A program made the translations under genes and the position numbers. Positions 55,078 through 63,590 of a stretch of 64,000 bases of DNA are shown here, in pieces. The notes below the pieces were generated by a model. The model worked only from the letters and a program-made list of their open reading frames with translations, was not told the origin of the DNA and made no database searches. The stretch is from CAYYJR01 sp964472305. Its GTDB lineage: Bacteria; Armatimonadota; Hebobacteria; CAIYQO01. The stretch is taken from the NCBI GenBank assembly GCA_964472305.1, contig CAYYJR010000003.1:186001-250000 (forward strand), written 5' to 3'. The number at the start of each line of letters is the position of its first letter. Position 1 is the first letter of the stretch.

Positions 55078-55800
55078 TCATTTGCCTTTCTTCTTCTCCA
55101 GCGCCTGTTCCAGCGTGTTCACCACGATCTTCGCGGTTTCGATGCGGGCGTAATGTTTTGATTCGGCGGGGATGACGTGCCAGGGTGACTCGGGGATGCT
55201 GGTTTCCGCGATCATCTCTTCCGCGGCTCTCCAGTAGTCGTCCCACTTCTCACGGTTGCGCCAGTCGTCATCGCCGATCTTCCAGCGTTTGAACGGATTG
55301 CTTTCACGCTCCTTGAAACGCTTGAGCTGCTCGCCTTTACTGATATGCAGCCAGAATTTAATCACGATCACGCCGTTGTGCACCAGCGTGCGCTCGAAAT
55401 CGCAAATCTCGCGGTAGCCGCGCCGCCAGGCCTCCGGAGCGGTGAGCTTTTCCACCCGCTCCACCAGCACGCGGCCATACCAGGTGCGGTCGAAAATGGC
55501 GATATGCCCATGGGCGGGAAGACGATTCCAAAAGCGCCACAGGTAATGGTACTGGCGTTCCACCTCGTTGGGGGCGCCGATAGGCCACACCACATAGCCG
55601 CGCGGGTCCAGCGCCTGGGTGATGCGCAGGATGCTCCCACCCTTGCCGCTGGCGTCCCATCCCTCGTAGGCAATCACCAGCGCACGTTCCGACGCGCGCA
55701 GCTTTTGTTGCAACTTGACCAGGTGCAGTTGAATATCCGGCAGTTGCGCGGTATAGGCGTCGTGATCCAGCTTCAAAGAGAGATCGATCTGTTCCAGCAT
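55078..55800 (-). CDS. Polyphosphate kinase 2 family phosphotransferase
   Basis: 240 aa, single-domain PPK2. Walker A is EGWDASGKGGS (residues 46-55), Walker B-like HIAIFDRTWYGRVLVERVE, the lid has KFWLHISKGEQLKRF, and the C terminus DDYWRAAEEMIAETS. It transfers phosphate between polyphosphate and a nucleotide (AMP, ADP or GDP); the class cannot be fixed by eye. The start follows GGAGGTATCATC by 8 nt. No neighbouring phosphate gene. Confidence 0.93.
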   Translation of the reverse strand: MLEQIDLSLKLDHDAYTAQLPDIQLHLVKLQQKLRASERALVIAYEGWDASGKGGSILRITQALDPRGYVVWPIGAPNEVERQYHYLWRFWNRLPAHGHIAIFDRTWYGRVLVERVEKLTAPEAWRRGYREICDFERTLVHNGVIVIKFWLHISKGEQLKRFKERESNPFKRWKIGDDDWRNREKWDDYWRAAEEMIAETSIPESPWHVIPAESKHYARIETAKIVVNTLEQALEKKKGK

Positions 55801-55931
55801 GATGATACCTCCGTGCCGGCACTTTGCCGCATGATACACCCGGCGCGGTGTGCATTGTCAACTAAAGCGACGGCGCAGGGGGATATCTTCATCCCGGTTC
55901 GCGCAACAATGGCAAGACAGGGGGAAATGCC

Positions 55932-57023
55932 ATGGCGCGATGGATGGGGATATTGGGCGTGTTGGCGTTGGTGTTGGCGGCGCTGCCGACGCCGGCGACG
56001 GTCTTTCGCAACGGCAACACGGTGACGGTGGGTGCGAGTGAAACAGTCGATGACGACCTGGTGATCAGCGGCGGCACTGTGCGCGTGCTGGGACGCGTGA
56101 CCGGCGACGTGGTGGCGGCGGGCGGCGACGTGGAAGTGAGCGGTCCGGTGGGGGGCGACGCCATCCTGGCGGGGGGCAACGTCAAAGTGCGCGGACCGGT
56201 GCGCGGCAGCCTGTACGTGGCGACCGGCGATCTCACGCTTTCCGCGCCGGTGACGCGCAACGCGCTGGTGGCGGCAGGATCGGTGACGGCCGACCGGGGG
56301 GCGGCGGTGGGACGCGACCTGACGGCGTCGGCGGGCAACATCACCGTGGGATCGCGCATCGGGCGCAACCTGCAGGTGAGCACCGGCAACCTGACGCTCA
56401 CCGACAACGCGCGCGTGGGCGGCGATTTAATCGCGCAAACCTCCTCGCCCAGCATTGCCGCGGGCGCGGTGATCGCCGGGCGCCGACAGATCAGCCAGGC
56501 CGAACGACCCAATGCCGGGCGCGGCGCGGCCGGATGGGTGCTGTGGCAACTGCTGTCGGGATTGGGACTGCTGCTGGCGGGATTGCTGTTCGTGGCGGTA
56601 GCGCCGCACCTGACGGAACAGGCGGAGGTGGCACTGCGCACGCGACCGTGGGCGAGCCTGCTGGCGGGGTTGGTCATCCTGCTCATCGGCGGACCCCTCT
56701 TCATCCTGCTGCTGTTGACCATCATCGGCATCCCGCTGGCCTTCATCTGGCTGGCGCTGTATTTCACCGCAATTTTCCTCAGCCCCATCTTCCTCGCCAT
56801 CCTGGTGGGCCGGCTGGTGTGGCGGCATCCCAGCGGAAATCTGTTTACCGCGCTGCTCATCGGCATCGCTCTGCTCATCCTGGTACGACTGATCCCGATT
56901 CTCGGCTTCCTGGTGACGCTGGCGGCAATTCTCTTCGGGTTGGGCGCGGTGGTGCTGGTGTTGCAGGCACGCACACACCATTTGCCGCCGGTGCCCGCGA
57001 TCAATCCGCCGGCGACAGGGTAA
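55932..57023 (+). CDS. Bactofilin-like polymer-forming protein with C-terminal membrane domain
   Basis: 363 aa. N-terminal hydrophobic signal/anchor (residues 4-22); residues about 30-180 are a right-handed beta-helix of short repeats with alternating Gly-Asp/Val-Ala units (LGRVTGDVVAAGGDVEVSGP, VRGPVRGSLYVATGDLTLSA), as in bactofilins and polymer-forming domains. The last 150 residues carry four hydrophobic helices and resemble the DUF8173-type membrane module. Probably exposed outside the membrane and able to self-assemble. It precedes mraY but is not clearly coupled to it. Confidence 0.75.
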   Translation: MARWMGILGVLALVLAALPTPATVFRNGNTVTVGASETVDDDLVISGGTVRVLGRVTGDVVAAGGDVEVSGPVGGDAILAGGNVKVRGPVRGSLYVATGDLTLSAPVTRNALVAAGSVTADRGAAVGRDLTASAGNITVGSRIGRNLQVSTGNLTLTDNARVGGDLIAQTSSPSIAAGAVIAGRRQISQAERPNAGRGAAGWVLWQLLSGLGLLLAGLLFVAVAPHLTEQAEVALRTRPWASLLAGLVILLIGGPLFILLLLTIIGIPLAFIWLALYFTAIFLSPIFLAILVGRLVWRHPSGNLFTALLIGIALLILVRLIPILGFLVTLAAILFGLGAVVLVLQARTHHLPPVPAINPPATG

Positions 57024-57038
57024 TATTGGGGCATCCGC

Positions 57039-57068
57039 TTGGCCCGATGGAAGGAAGTGTGCTACAAT
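57039..57068 (+). promoter_or_regulatory. Candidate mraY promoter
   Basis: TTGGCC (57039-57044), 18 bp, TACAAT (57063-57068), about 30 nt before the ATG at 57099. Confidence 0.5.
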
Positions 57069-57098
57069 GCCGTTGCGCGCTTAGCGCACGATAACGCC

Positions 57099-58115
57099 AT
57101 GCCACTGCAAGTTGCGAAAGACATCTACATCCTGCTGGCCGCGATGACCTTCGCCTTTCTGGTAACCTTCCTGACGGCGGTGCCCGTCATCGCCTACCTG
57201 CGCCGCAAAAAGCTGGGGCAGCAGATTCGCGACGATGGTCCGCAGCGCCATCTGAGCAAGGCCGGCACGCCCACCATGGGCGGCGTGGTCATCCTCGCCG
57301 GTACCATCGCCGGTACCGCGGGCTCGTGGTACTTCTTCCCCCGCCAGTTCTGGTTCAGCGTGCTGTTGCTGGCGCTCACGGTGGCGATGGCCGCCATCGG
57401 CTCCATCGATGACTGGGGGAAAATCAAGCGGGGCCGTTCGCTGGGGTTGCGCGCGCGTGAAAAGCTGATTCTGCAGTTCATCGCCGCCGCGCTCTTTGTA
57501 GCCGGACTGGTGTACGGGCTCGACAATGGCACGTCCATCGGTGTTCCGGGCATGGGCGAACTGCATCTGGCGACGTGGCTGTATTTCGTGCTGGCGGTGT
57601 TGTTCATCGCTGCGTTCAGCAACGCGGTGAACCTCACCGACGGGCTGGACGGCCTGGCGGCGGGCGCCACGGTGGCGGCCGCCTTCGCGCTGGCGGGCAT
57701 CGCCTGGTACTCGCGACAGGGTGAGGCTATGGCGCAAGGACCGGCTATCGCCACCTTCATCGCCTGCCTGGGCGCCGCCACCTTCGCTTTCCTCTGGTAT
57801 AATCAGCATCCGGCGAAAGTCTTCATGGGCGACACCGGCTCGCTGGCCATCGGCGCCGCGCTGGCCGGCACTGCACTGGCGCTGAAACAGGAAGTGCTGC
57901 TGCTTGGCATCGGCCTCATCTTCCTCATCGAGATGGGGTCGGTGATCCTGCAAGTCCTTGTCTTCAAACTCACCGGCAAGCGTGTCTTCCGCATGAGCCC
58001 CTTCCACCACCACCTGGAACTGGGCGGCTGGTCGGAGCCCAAAATCGTCACCAGTGCCTGGCTGCTCGCCATCATCCTCGCCGCTGCGTCATTCTGGCTG
58101 TTCACGAGGTTGTAA
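57099..58115 (+). CDS. mraY: Phospho-N-acetylmuramoyl-pentapeptide transferase MraY
   Basis: Makes lipid I from UDP-MurNAc-pentapeptide and undecaprenyl phosphate. 338 aa, about ten membrane helices. Motifs: RKKLGQQIRDDGPQRHLSKA ending in GTPTMGG, the Mg-binding IDDWGK, NAVNLTDGLDGLA, MGDTGSLAIG, and the histidine loop PFHHHLE with GGWSEPKI. The start at 57099 is set by homology; the frame runs 20 codons further to 57039. The gene is isolated: usual neighbours (murF, murD, ftsW) are elsewhere, and ftsW-murC-murB lies 50 kb away. Confidence 0.96.
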   Translation: MPLQVAKDIYILLAAMTFAFLVTFLTAVPVIAYLRRKKLGQQIRDDGPQRHLSKAGTPTMGGVVILAGTIAGTAGSWYFFPRQFWFSVLLLALTVAMAAIGSIDDWGKIKRGRSLGLRAREKLILQFIAAALFVAGLVYGLDNGTSIGVPGMGELHLATWLYFVLAVLFIAAFSNAVNLTDGLDGLAAGATVAAAFALAGIAWYSRQGEAMAQGPAIATFIACLGAATFAFLWYNQHPAKVFMGDTGSLAIGAALAGTALALKQEVLLLGIGLIFLIEMGSVILQVLVFKLTGKRVFRMSPFHHHLELGGWSEPKIVTSAWLLAIILAAASFWLFTRL

Positions 58116-58179
58116 GGAGCTGTCTCTCGCCGGGTTGCCTGTTCCGTATTTTACGATTCGCCGTGACTGACAGCAGGCG

Positions 58180-59715
58180 TCAGCAGCGGGCATCCACCAC
58201 ATCTTCGAACTGTTCAGCCGCACCGCCCATGCGCAGTTGTACCGCATCGCCCAGCGCCTGCAGGTGCGGGGCGAGGGGGGGAGGAAAGGCATCGAGCCAC
58301 TGCGTGTCGGCGAGGAAGTATTCCAGCGCCTGCGCGGGGGTGACGTTCGCGGTGCGCACGGTGAGCAGCGGCAGGCGGCGGTCTACCGCGCGGCCCACCT
58401 CTTTTTTCACATGCTCCGAGCGGTTGGCGGCGGCCGACAACACCACCACCATGCCGCGGCTGCGGTCGATGGCGGCAATGATGGCCGCGGCATATTCCGT
58501 GCCGGGCGGCACGTCGCGCGGGGCCACCCAGCAGCGCACACCGCGCGACTCCAGCGCGTCGACGATCAACTCGACCAGCGGGTGGTCGGCTGAAGCGTGG
58601 CTGATGAAGAGCAGCGGCGCCGCCGCGGGAGTCGGGCGCCGTGATCGTCGCAACCGCAGGCGCAACCACCCCAGCCGTACCGCCAGCGCCGTCGAGCAGC
58701 GCGGCAACAGCAGCAACGCGGCCACCCCCAGCACGGTACACAGCGCGTAGAGCCCGGGTCGCAGCCCCGCCAGCAACGCCGCGCGCCGATACAGGTCGCG
58801 CACGGCGCCGATGTCTTTCAGCCGCGCGGGATCAACGGCAGCCAGGCGCTGTTCCGCGGCGGCACAGCGCCGGTACAGCTCCCACCGCTCGCGCACTCCG
58901 CGATAATCGGCGTCGCGCGCCGGCACCAGCGTGTAACCATGTCCCGCCTCGTGCGCATTGGTCCACTCCCGGTAGGCGCGGGTGAAATGGGTGACGAAGG
59001 CCGGGTGCGCCCGCGCGAAGGCGCTGTCGGCGAACAGCAGATCGGCGGGAATCTCCGCCGGAATGACGGCCAGCACGTTGATGTTCTCGGCGGGATAGTC
59101 CGTCAAAGCATCCTGAAAGGTACACCCGGCATCCCAGCGCCCCGCGTTCACCGCCGCCACCAGGTCGCGATGGGTCTTCACGTGTTCCACGTCGAACGGC
59201 GGAACGGCGAACATTGCCTCGGTGATGCCGCGTTCGAGCAGAAACAGCCGCGGATAGAGGAAGCCGGAGGCGGAGTGGTGGTTGAGGAATAACAAACGCT
59301 TGCCGATGAGATCTTCCAGGCCGGTAATGCCGCTGAAGCGGTTCACGATAATCACGGCGCGGTAGCCGCTCTGCCCGGCGTAGTGCGATTTTAACAGCGG
59401 CGTGTAGTTGCCTCCCCGTGCCGCGATCACGTAGGTGACCGGGCTGCCCTTGAACAACTGGCACTGCCGGTATTCACTGGTCATCATGAAACGGTCGTAA
59501 TCTCCCGTTTCGCGAAACACGAGGCGTGCCGCGCCCATGTCGCGCAACTCCGCACTCAGCGCGCCATTCAGGTACGCCTCAAACCGCGCGTTGCGCCGAC
59601 CGGAAAGCAACGCCACCGTAATCTGCCGCCCCCCCGTCGCCGGAGCGGTCAACCCCGCCGCCCATGCCAGGCAGAGCAACAACAGACCGGCATATCGGCA
59701 GGCCAGCAAGCACAT
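58180..59715 (-). CDS. Transmembrane PhnD-like sensor fused to a cytoplasmic TIR domain
   Basis: 511 aa. N-terminal membrane helix or signal (residues 7-25). Residues about 32-260 are a periplasmic phosphonate-binding-like (PhnD/SBP_bac-type) domain: RFEAYLNGALSAELRDMG, VIIVNRFSGITGLEDLIGKR, FLNHHSASGFLYPRLFL and VAAVNAGRWDAGCTFQDAL. A second helix (about 319-340) leads to an Arg-rich segment and a TIR domain (residues 366-475): PLLFISHASADHPLVELIVD, CWVAPRDVPPGTEYAAAI and HVKKEVGRAV, where E439 aligns with the catalytic Glu of SARM1-type NADases. Predicted orientation: sensor outside, TIR inside. No effector or partner gene is adjacent; ATG at 59715 lacks a ribosome site. Confidence 0.82.
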   Translation of the reverse strand: MCLLACRYAGLLLLCLAWAAGLTAPATGGRQITVALLSGRRNARFEAYLNGALSAELRDMGAARLVFRETGDYDRFMMTSEYRQCQLFKGSPVTYVIAARGGNYTPLLKSHYAGQSGYRAVIIVNRFSGITGLEDLIGKRLLFLNHHSASGFLYPRLFLLERGITEAMFAVPPFDVEHVKTHRDLVAAVNAGRWDAGCTFQDALTDYPAENINVLAVIPAEIPADLLFADSAFARAHPAFVTHFTRAYREWTNAHEAGHGYTLVPARDADYRGVRERWELYRRCAAAEQRLAAVDPARLKDIGAVRDLYRRAALLAGLRPGLYALCTVLGVAALLLLPRCSTALAVRLGWLRLRLRRSRRPTPAAAPLLFISHASADHPLVELIVDALESRGVRCWVAPRDVPPGTEYAAAIIAAIDRSRGMVVVLSAAANRSEHVKKEVGRAVDRRLPLLTVRTANVTPAQALEYFLADTQWLDAFPPPLAPHLQALGDAVQLRMGGAAEQFEDVVDARC

Positions 59716-60107
59716 ACTGCATCATTCGTGGCGCCACGGTCCAGTTCCTGCCGGCGCGCCTCATCCCGCGCACACGCGCAACTCGCCCGCCCACACCGTA
59801 CATCCCGCGCCTGCAAAGTCCCGCGCATGGCGGGCCTTCTGTGCAACATGTATTTTGTCTGTCAAGGGAAGAAGTCGATACCGTACAACGCGAACCAACA
59901 GCAATGTACCGCATGCATTGTAAGCTGACAGCCTTTGTGTATATTGGTCTTGATCCCATGAAAGACCCGCCGCTCTGGAAACAGGTAACTGTCACAGGGG
60001 TATTGGGGACAGACGGTATTGATGAATGCGGGGAGAATCGCTCGCGCTAAAATACCTGTGATAATAAAATACCATCTGTCGCTAATACCAGATGGAAACA
60101 GATAACC
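59716..60107. other. Intergenic region between the TIR gene and the sulfatase operon
   Basis: 392 bp, less GC-rich, no gene supported. It has several A/T-rich segments that may hold the promoter of the TIR gene; no clear -35/-10 pair could be assigned. Confidence 0.5.
60061..60095 (-). terminator. Terminator of the sulfatase operon
   Basis: A 7-bp perfect stem (60072-60078 with 60089-60095), 10-nt loop, followed on the minus strand by TATTTTATTATC. It starts 12 nt after the sulfatase stop. Confidence 0.65.
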
Positions 60108-61571
60108 TTAGCCATGCCCTGCAGTACAAACGTATCTGTGGAGATGACTCAGTGTTGCCTTGACGGGACGGCCAGGCACCAGGGAGATGCCATCGGTGAA
60201 GCCTTCCTCGCGACCGGTGAGTTCCGCGATGAGGCGCCGGCGGAGACCGGCGACATGCTCAGGTCTCTCGCCAGCCAGGTCATGGATTTCTTCCGGATCA
60301 GCATCCAGATCGAAGAGCTGCTCCGTTCCCGCCTCGCTCCACCAGATATATTTCGCATGGCCGTTCGTCAACCAGTGCATGGATTGGCCAAAAACCGTGT
60401 GTTCACCGTGGAGCAAGTCTCGCCATTCCGGCTGTTCACCACGTGCGAGCGGTAACAGGCTACGGCCTTCCACCTCCTCCGGCACCGGCAGACCGGCGCA
60501 CTCCAGCAACGTGGGCATGACATCGCGCAACTCGACGGCCGGATCAAGGCGCGCGTTGCGCAGCAGACCGCTCCCGGCCGGCCCGTTGAGCAGGAACGGA
60601 ATGCGGGCAGACCCTTCGTAGGCATACCCTTTACGGAACATCCGGTGATCGCCCAGCATCTCACCATGATCGGCGACAAAACAGAGATACGTATTGTCCG
60701 CCACCCTATAATCGACCAGCGACTCGCAGAAACGGTTGATTTGCTGGTCGATATGCGTCATATGTCCGTAGTAACCTGCGCGTGCCCGTTGCAGCAGGCG
60801 CGGATCGATGGCCCCGACATTGCATTCCGGTGAGTGCGGATTGGCATACGGCGCCAGTAGATCCACCCAATCGCCGACTGGCACCGGGGGCATGGGCTGA
60901 TGGAGGTATTGCTCAAAAGCCCACGCCGGGGGATCGTACGGCGGATGTGGCCGGTGGAACGACATGAAGAGAAAAAACGGTTTGCGCGGATCATGCCGGC
61001 GCAGGAAGTCTATCGACTGACTGACGACAAAATTGGTCGGATGGGTATCCTCCGGCTTATCCCAGGGTCGTGCCACGATTGAGTTACAATTCACCCCATG
61101 GTCGAAGTACTCGGCATCGCGTCCCAGCCGCTGGCGCAACCAGGGGAGGTAGTCATCAATGCGATCCAGGTTCTCCGCGGTGCGGCGCGCGTGATGGATA
61201 AAGCCATCGTGAAGAATCACATGCTGGAAGCCGAGTTGCGACCGCTCCGGATAAACGTGCATCTTCCCCACGGCCTGCGTCTGATAGCCGTGGCGGGTAA
61301 ACTCACCGGATAACGTCACCGGATAATTCCAGGGGACGCCGTCCTGGTATCCTACTCGCCCATGGGACCGCTGGCTCTGCCCGGTGAACAGCGCTGCCCG
61401 TGCGGCGATACAGGTTGGGGTAGCTGAGTAGGCATGCGCGCAGCGAACTCCCTGTAGCGCCAGTTGGTCCAGGTACGGCGTTTGCACGACCGGATGCCCG
61501 TCGATGCTCAAGCAATCGCCGCGCCATTGATCGACCATCATGAGGATAATATTGGGATATTCAGTTGTCAT
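60108..61571 (-). CDS. Sulfatase (formylglycine type)
   Basis: 487 aa, arylsulfatase fold. Metal-binding N terminus NIILMMVDQWRGD (Asp14), and the Cys-type modification motif CIAARA (C54, Ala in place of the usual Pro), then TGQSQRSHGR; the C-terminal part has CFVADHGEMLGDH with the Asp-His metal site. No signal peptide, so cytoplasmic or co-exported. Its Cys must be converted by a formylglycine-generating enzyme, not in this window. It starts one nucleotide after the stop of the upstream sulfatase, so the two are co-transcribed. Likely substrates are sulfated glycans. Confidence 0.93.
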   Translation of the reverse strand: MTTEYPNIILMMVDQWRGDCLSIDGHPVVQTPYLDQLALQGVRCAHAYSATPTCIAARAALFTGQSQRSHGRVGYQDGVPWNYPVTLSGEFTRHGYQTQAVGKMHVYPERSQLGFQHVILHDGFIHHARRTAENLDRIDDYLPWLRQRLGRDAEYFDHGVNCNSIVARPWDKPEDTHPTNFVVSQSIDFLRRHDPRKPFFLFMSFHRPHPPYDPPAWAFEQYLHQPMPPVPVGDWVDLLAPYANPHSPECNVGAIDPRLLQRARAGYYGHMTHIDQQINRFCESLVDYRVADNTYLCFVADHGEMLGDHRMFRKGYAYEGSARIPFLLNGPAGSGLLRNARLDPAVELRDVMPTLLECAGLPVPEEVEGRSLLPLARGEQPEWRDLLHGEHTVFGQSMHWLTNGHAKYIWWSEAGTEQLFDLDADPEEIHDLAGERPEHVAGLRRRLIAELTGREEGFTDGISLVPGRPVKATLSHLHRYVCTAGHG

Positions 61572-61572
61572 G

Positions 61573-63012
61573 TTATGAGCTCCCGATTGACATCTCTCCA
61601 GGACCTACCGGCGCGGTACGCAGCGTGGCGTATTCGGTATGGAGCAATGATTGATCGCCGATAGCCGTCATTTTGCGCCACATACGCCGGCACAGCATCT
61701 CCAGCACTTCCCGGCAGGCCGGGTCGCCGGCGCGATTCACGCGCTCGCCGGGATCCTCCGCCAGGTGGTACAACTCATCGATGCCGCCGGGATTGAAGAC
61801 GTATTTCCACTCACCGTACCAGGTGATGCGCTGGGTATAGACGAAGCGCTGCCCGAAGAACTCGCCGTAGGCTTCCTGCCAGTCGGCAGGATTGACCGAG
61901 CCATCCAGCACGGGACGTAGACTGCGTCCCTGGGCATCCGGTAATGCCGGCGCTCCGCAGTAGTCCAACAGTGTGGGGGCGATATCCAGCAGGCTCGTGC
62001 AGGTACGCCGGTCTTCGACGCCCTGGCGCGCACCCGGCACGCGCAGGATCAGGGGAATATTATACACCTCTTCATAGGACGTCGCGATGCCTTTCGTCGC
62101 CAGGCCGTGGGCACCCAGCATATCGCCATGGTCGCTGGTGAAGACGATGATGGTGTCGTCAAAGAGATTGAGCGCCCGCAGTGACGCCAGCAGGCGGCCA
62201 ACCTCCTGATCGAGGAAGGAAATGACTGCCCAATAGGCTGCCCGGACACGCCGCCATTGCGCATCCGTCATTTCACGCCAGACGGACGCCAGGCGCCGCA
62301 CGGCCTCCGGTTTGTCCGCCAGATCGTCATGCAGCGAGGCCGGCAGCGGGAGGTCGTCCACCGCATACTGTTCGAAGAAGCTGCGCGGCGGCACGTAGGA
62401 ATCATGGGGCTCGATGGTGGAGACGAACAGGCAAAACGGTTGCCCGGACCCAGTCGCCGCTTGCCGGTTGAGGAAATCGATGCCGCGATCAAAGGCCGGG
62501 TGCCGCGGTTCCGACACCTCCGCCACCCCAGCAAGTACATAATCCCGGTATCCGCGTTTGGGTACGATCACCGAGTCCGTCGGAGAAGATGGTTTGTAAC
62601 CGGTACCCTGGCAGGTTTTCACTTCATATTCGTGCCAGCCGAAATCCTCCAGACGCGAACTTTGCTCGACATGCCATTTCCCATAATACGCATTACGATA
62701 CCCCTGTTCAGCCAGCGTCTGCGAAAAATAGCGAAACCGTGACGCCGGCACGTCCACCCATTCCGCCCGTTGAGTGTGCGTGCAATCCCACATGCCGTGC
62801 GAGGACGGATACAGCGAGGTCATCAGCGACGCGCGCGCCGGCGAGCAGATGGCATTGGGCGTATAACAACGCTGAAACCGCCATGCCTCCGCCGCCAATG
62901 CGTCAAGGTGCGGCGTCTGGCAGAGGTTGCCGGGCGCCAACGCTGCGGCATTGGTATGGTCAGTCATGATGAAAATGATATTGGGGCGTTTCGCATTGAA
63001 GGTGTCTGACAT
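61573..63012 (-). CDS. Sulfatase (formylglycine type)
   Basis: 479 aa. N terminus PNIIFIMTDHTN, where the usual second Asp is His; modification motif CSPARA (C56-R60), STIEPHDSYVPP, and VFTSDHGDMLGAHG at the C-terminal metal site. No signal peptide. The ATG at 63012 follows AAAGGAAACCTGTG; a GTG lies just before. First gene of the two-sulfatase operon. Together they could remove sulfate at two positions of one polysaccharide. The two proteins share the layout but are clearly different paralogues. Confidence 0.93.
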   Translation of the reverse strand: MSDTFNAKRPNIIFIMTDHTNAAALAPGNLCQTPHLDALAAEAWRFQRCYTPNAICSPARASLMTSLYPSSHGMWDCTHTQRAEWVDVPASRFRYFSQTLAEQGYRNAYYGKWHVEQSSRLEDFGWHEYEVKTCQGTGYKPSSPTDSVIVPKRGYRDYVLAGVAEVSEPRHPAFDRGIDFLNRQAATGSGQPFCLFVSTIEPHDSYVPPRSFFEQYAVDDLPLPASLHDDLADKPEAVRRLASVWREMTDAQWRRVRAAYWAVISFLDQEVGRLLASLRALNLFDDTIIVFTSDHGDMLGAHGLATKGIATSYEEVYNIPLILRVPGARQGVEDRRTCTSLLDIAPTLLDYCGAPALPDAQGRSLRPVLDGSVNPADWQEAYGEFFGQRFVYTQRITWYGEWKYVFNPGGIDELYHLAEDPGERVNRAGDPACREVLEMLCRRMWRKMTAIGDQSLLHTEYATLRTAPVGPGEMSIGSS

Positions 63013-63164
63013 CACAGGTTTCCTTTACCGGCAGAACAATGTTATGCCGCAGATGCAGCGTTCGCCGGCACCTGCATACGACAGATAGACGTGCCTGTCC
63101 TCTTCGAAGATGGCGGATTCGCGCACCTCGGTACTGGTTCATGCACGACGCCGAACCGCGATCA

Positions 63165-63410
63165 TTAGGAGGACAGCAAATCCCCTTCGTATTCTCGTTC
63201 CGGACGCCATACTTCCACGGGGTTGGAGGTTTGCCGGCGCCGCCAGTCTCCGGTGAGCGACATCGTCGACACCACGATCCGCGCAAGCATCCCATACCGA
63301 TCATGATACTCCCCGCTCTCCACCGGCGCAAGGGAGATGATAACCATGGCCTGCATTACAAACGTAAATTCGGCATGATGTCCCTTCAGGATATATTGGG
63401 AGGTGCGCTT
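63165..63410 (-). pseudogene. Remnant of a beta-propeller glycosidase-like gene
   Basis: An open stretch of about 80 codons reads as coding: GHHAEFTFVMQAMVIISLAP, GMLARIVVSTMSLTGDW, then PVEVWRPEREYEGDLL to a TAA. The STM.LTGDW...PVEV.RPE.DYEG order is typical of GH32/43-like propeller proteins. It has no start codon with a ribosome site and lacks most of the family. A truncated relic near sulfatases is the simplest reading. Confidence 0.4.
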
Positions 63411-63545
63411 CGGTTATAGGATCACTGCTCCGGCTGAAGATGCCATTCACCTTTCACATGCCGGATGTGCGGCGATCTTTATATTGAAGTGGTGCGGTCG
63501 CCGGGGAAGGCAAGACCGCGGGGCATGACTGTCTGCGATTCACGC

Positions 63546-63574
63546 TTGTCTCGCTCCCCCGAGTCTGCTACACT
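63546..63574 (+). promoter_or_regulatory. Promoter of the peptidase gene
   Basis: TTGTCT (63546-63551), 17 bp, TACACT (63569-63574), then GGGCGGAGGCGATT and the ATG at 63591. Start expected close to 63581, so the leader is only about 10 nt long. Confidence 0.6.
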
Positions 63575-63590
63575 GCGGGCGGAGGCGATT

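Larger units (their letters stand above)
63013..63590. other. Intergenic region between the sulfatases and the peptidase
   Basis: 578 bp holding a glycosidase remnant (63165-63410) and the promoter of the next gene. The rest shows nothing recognisable. Confidence 0.5.
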
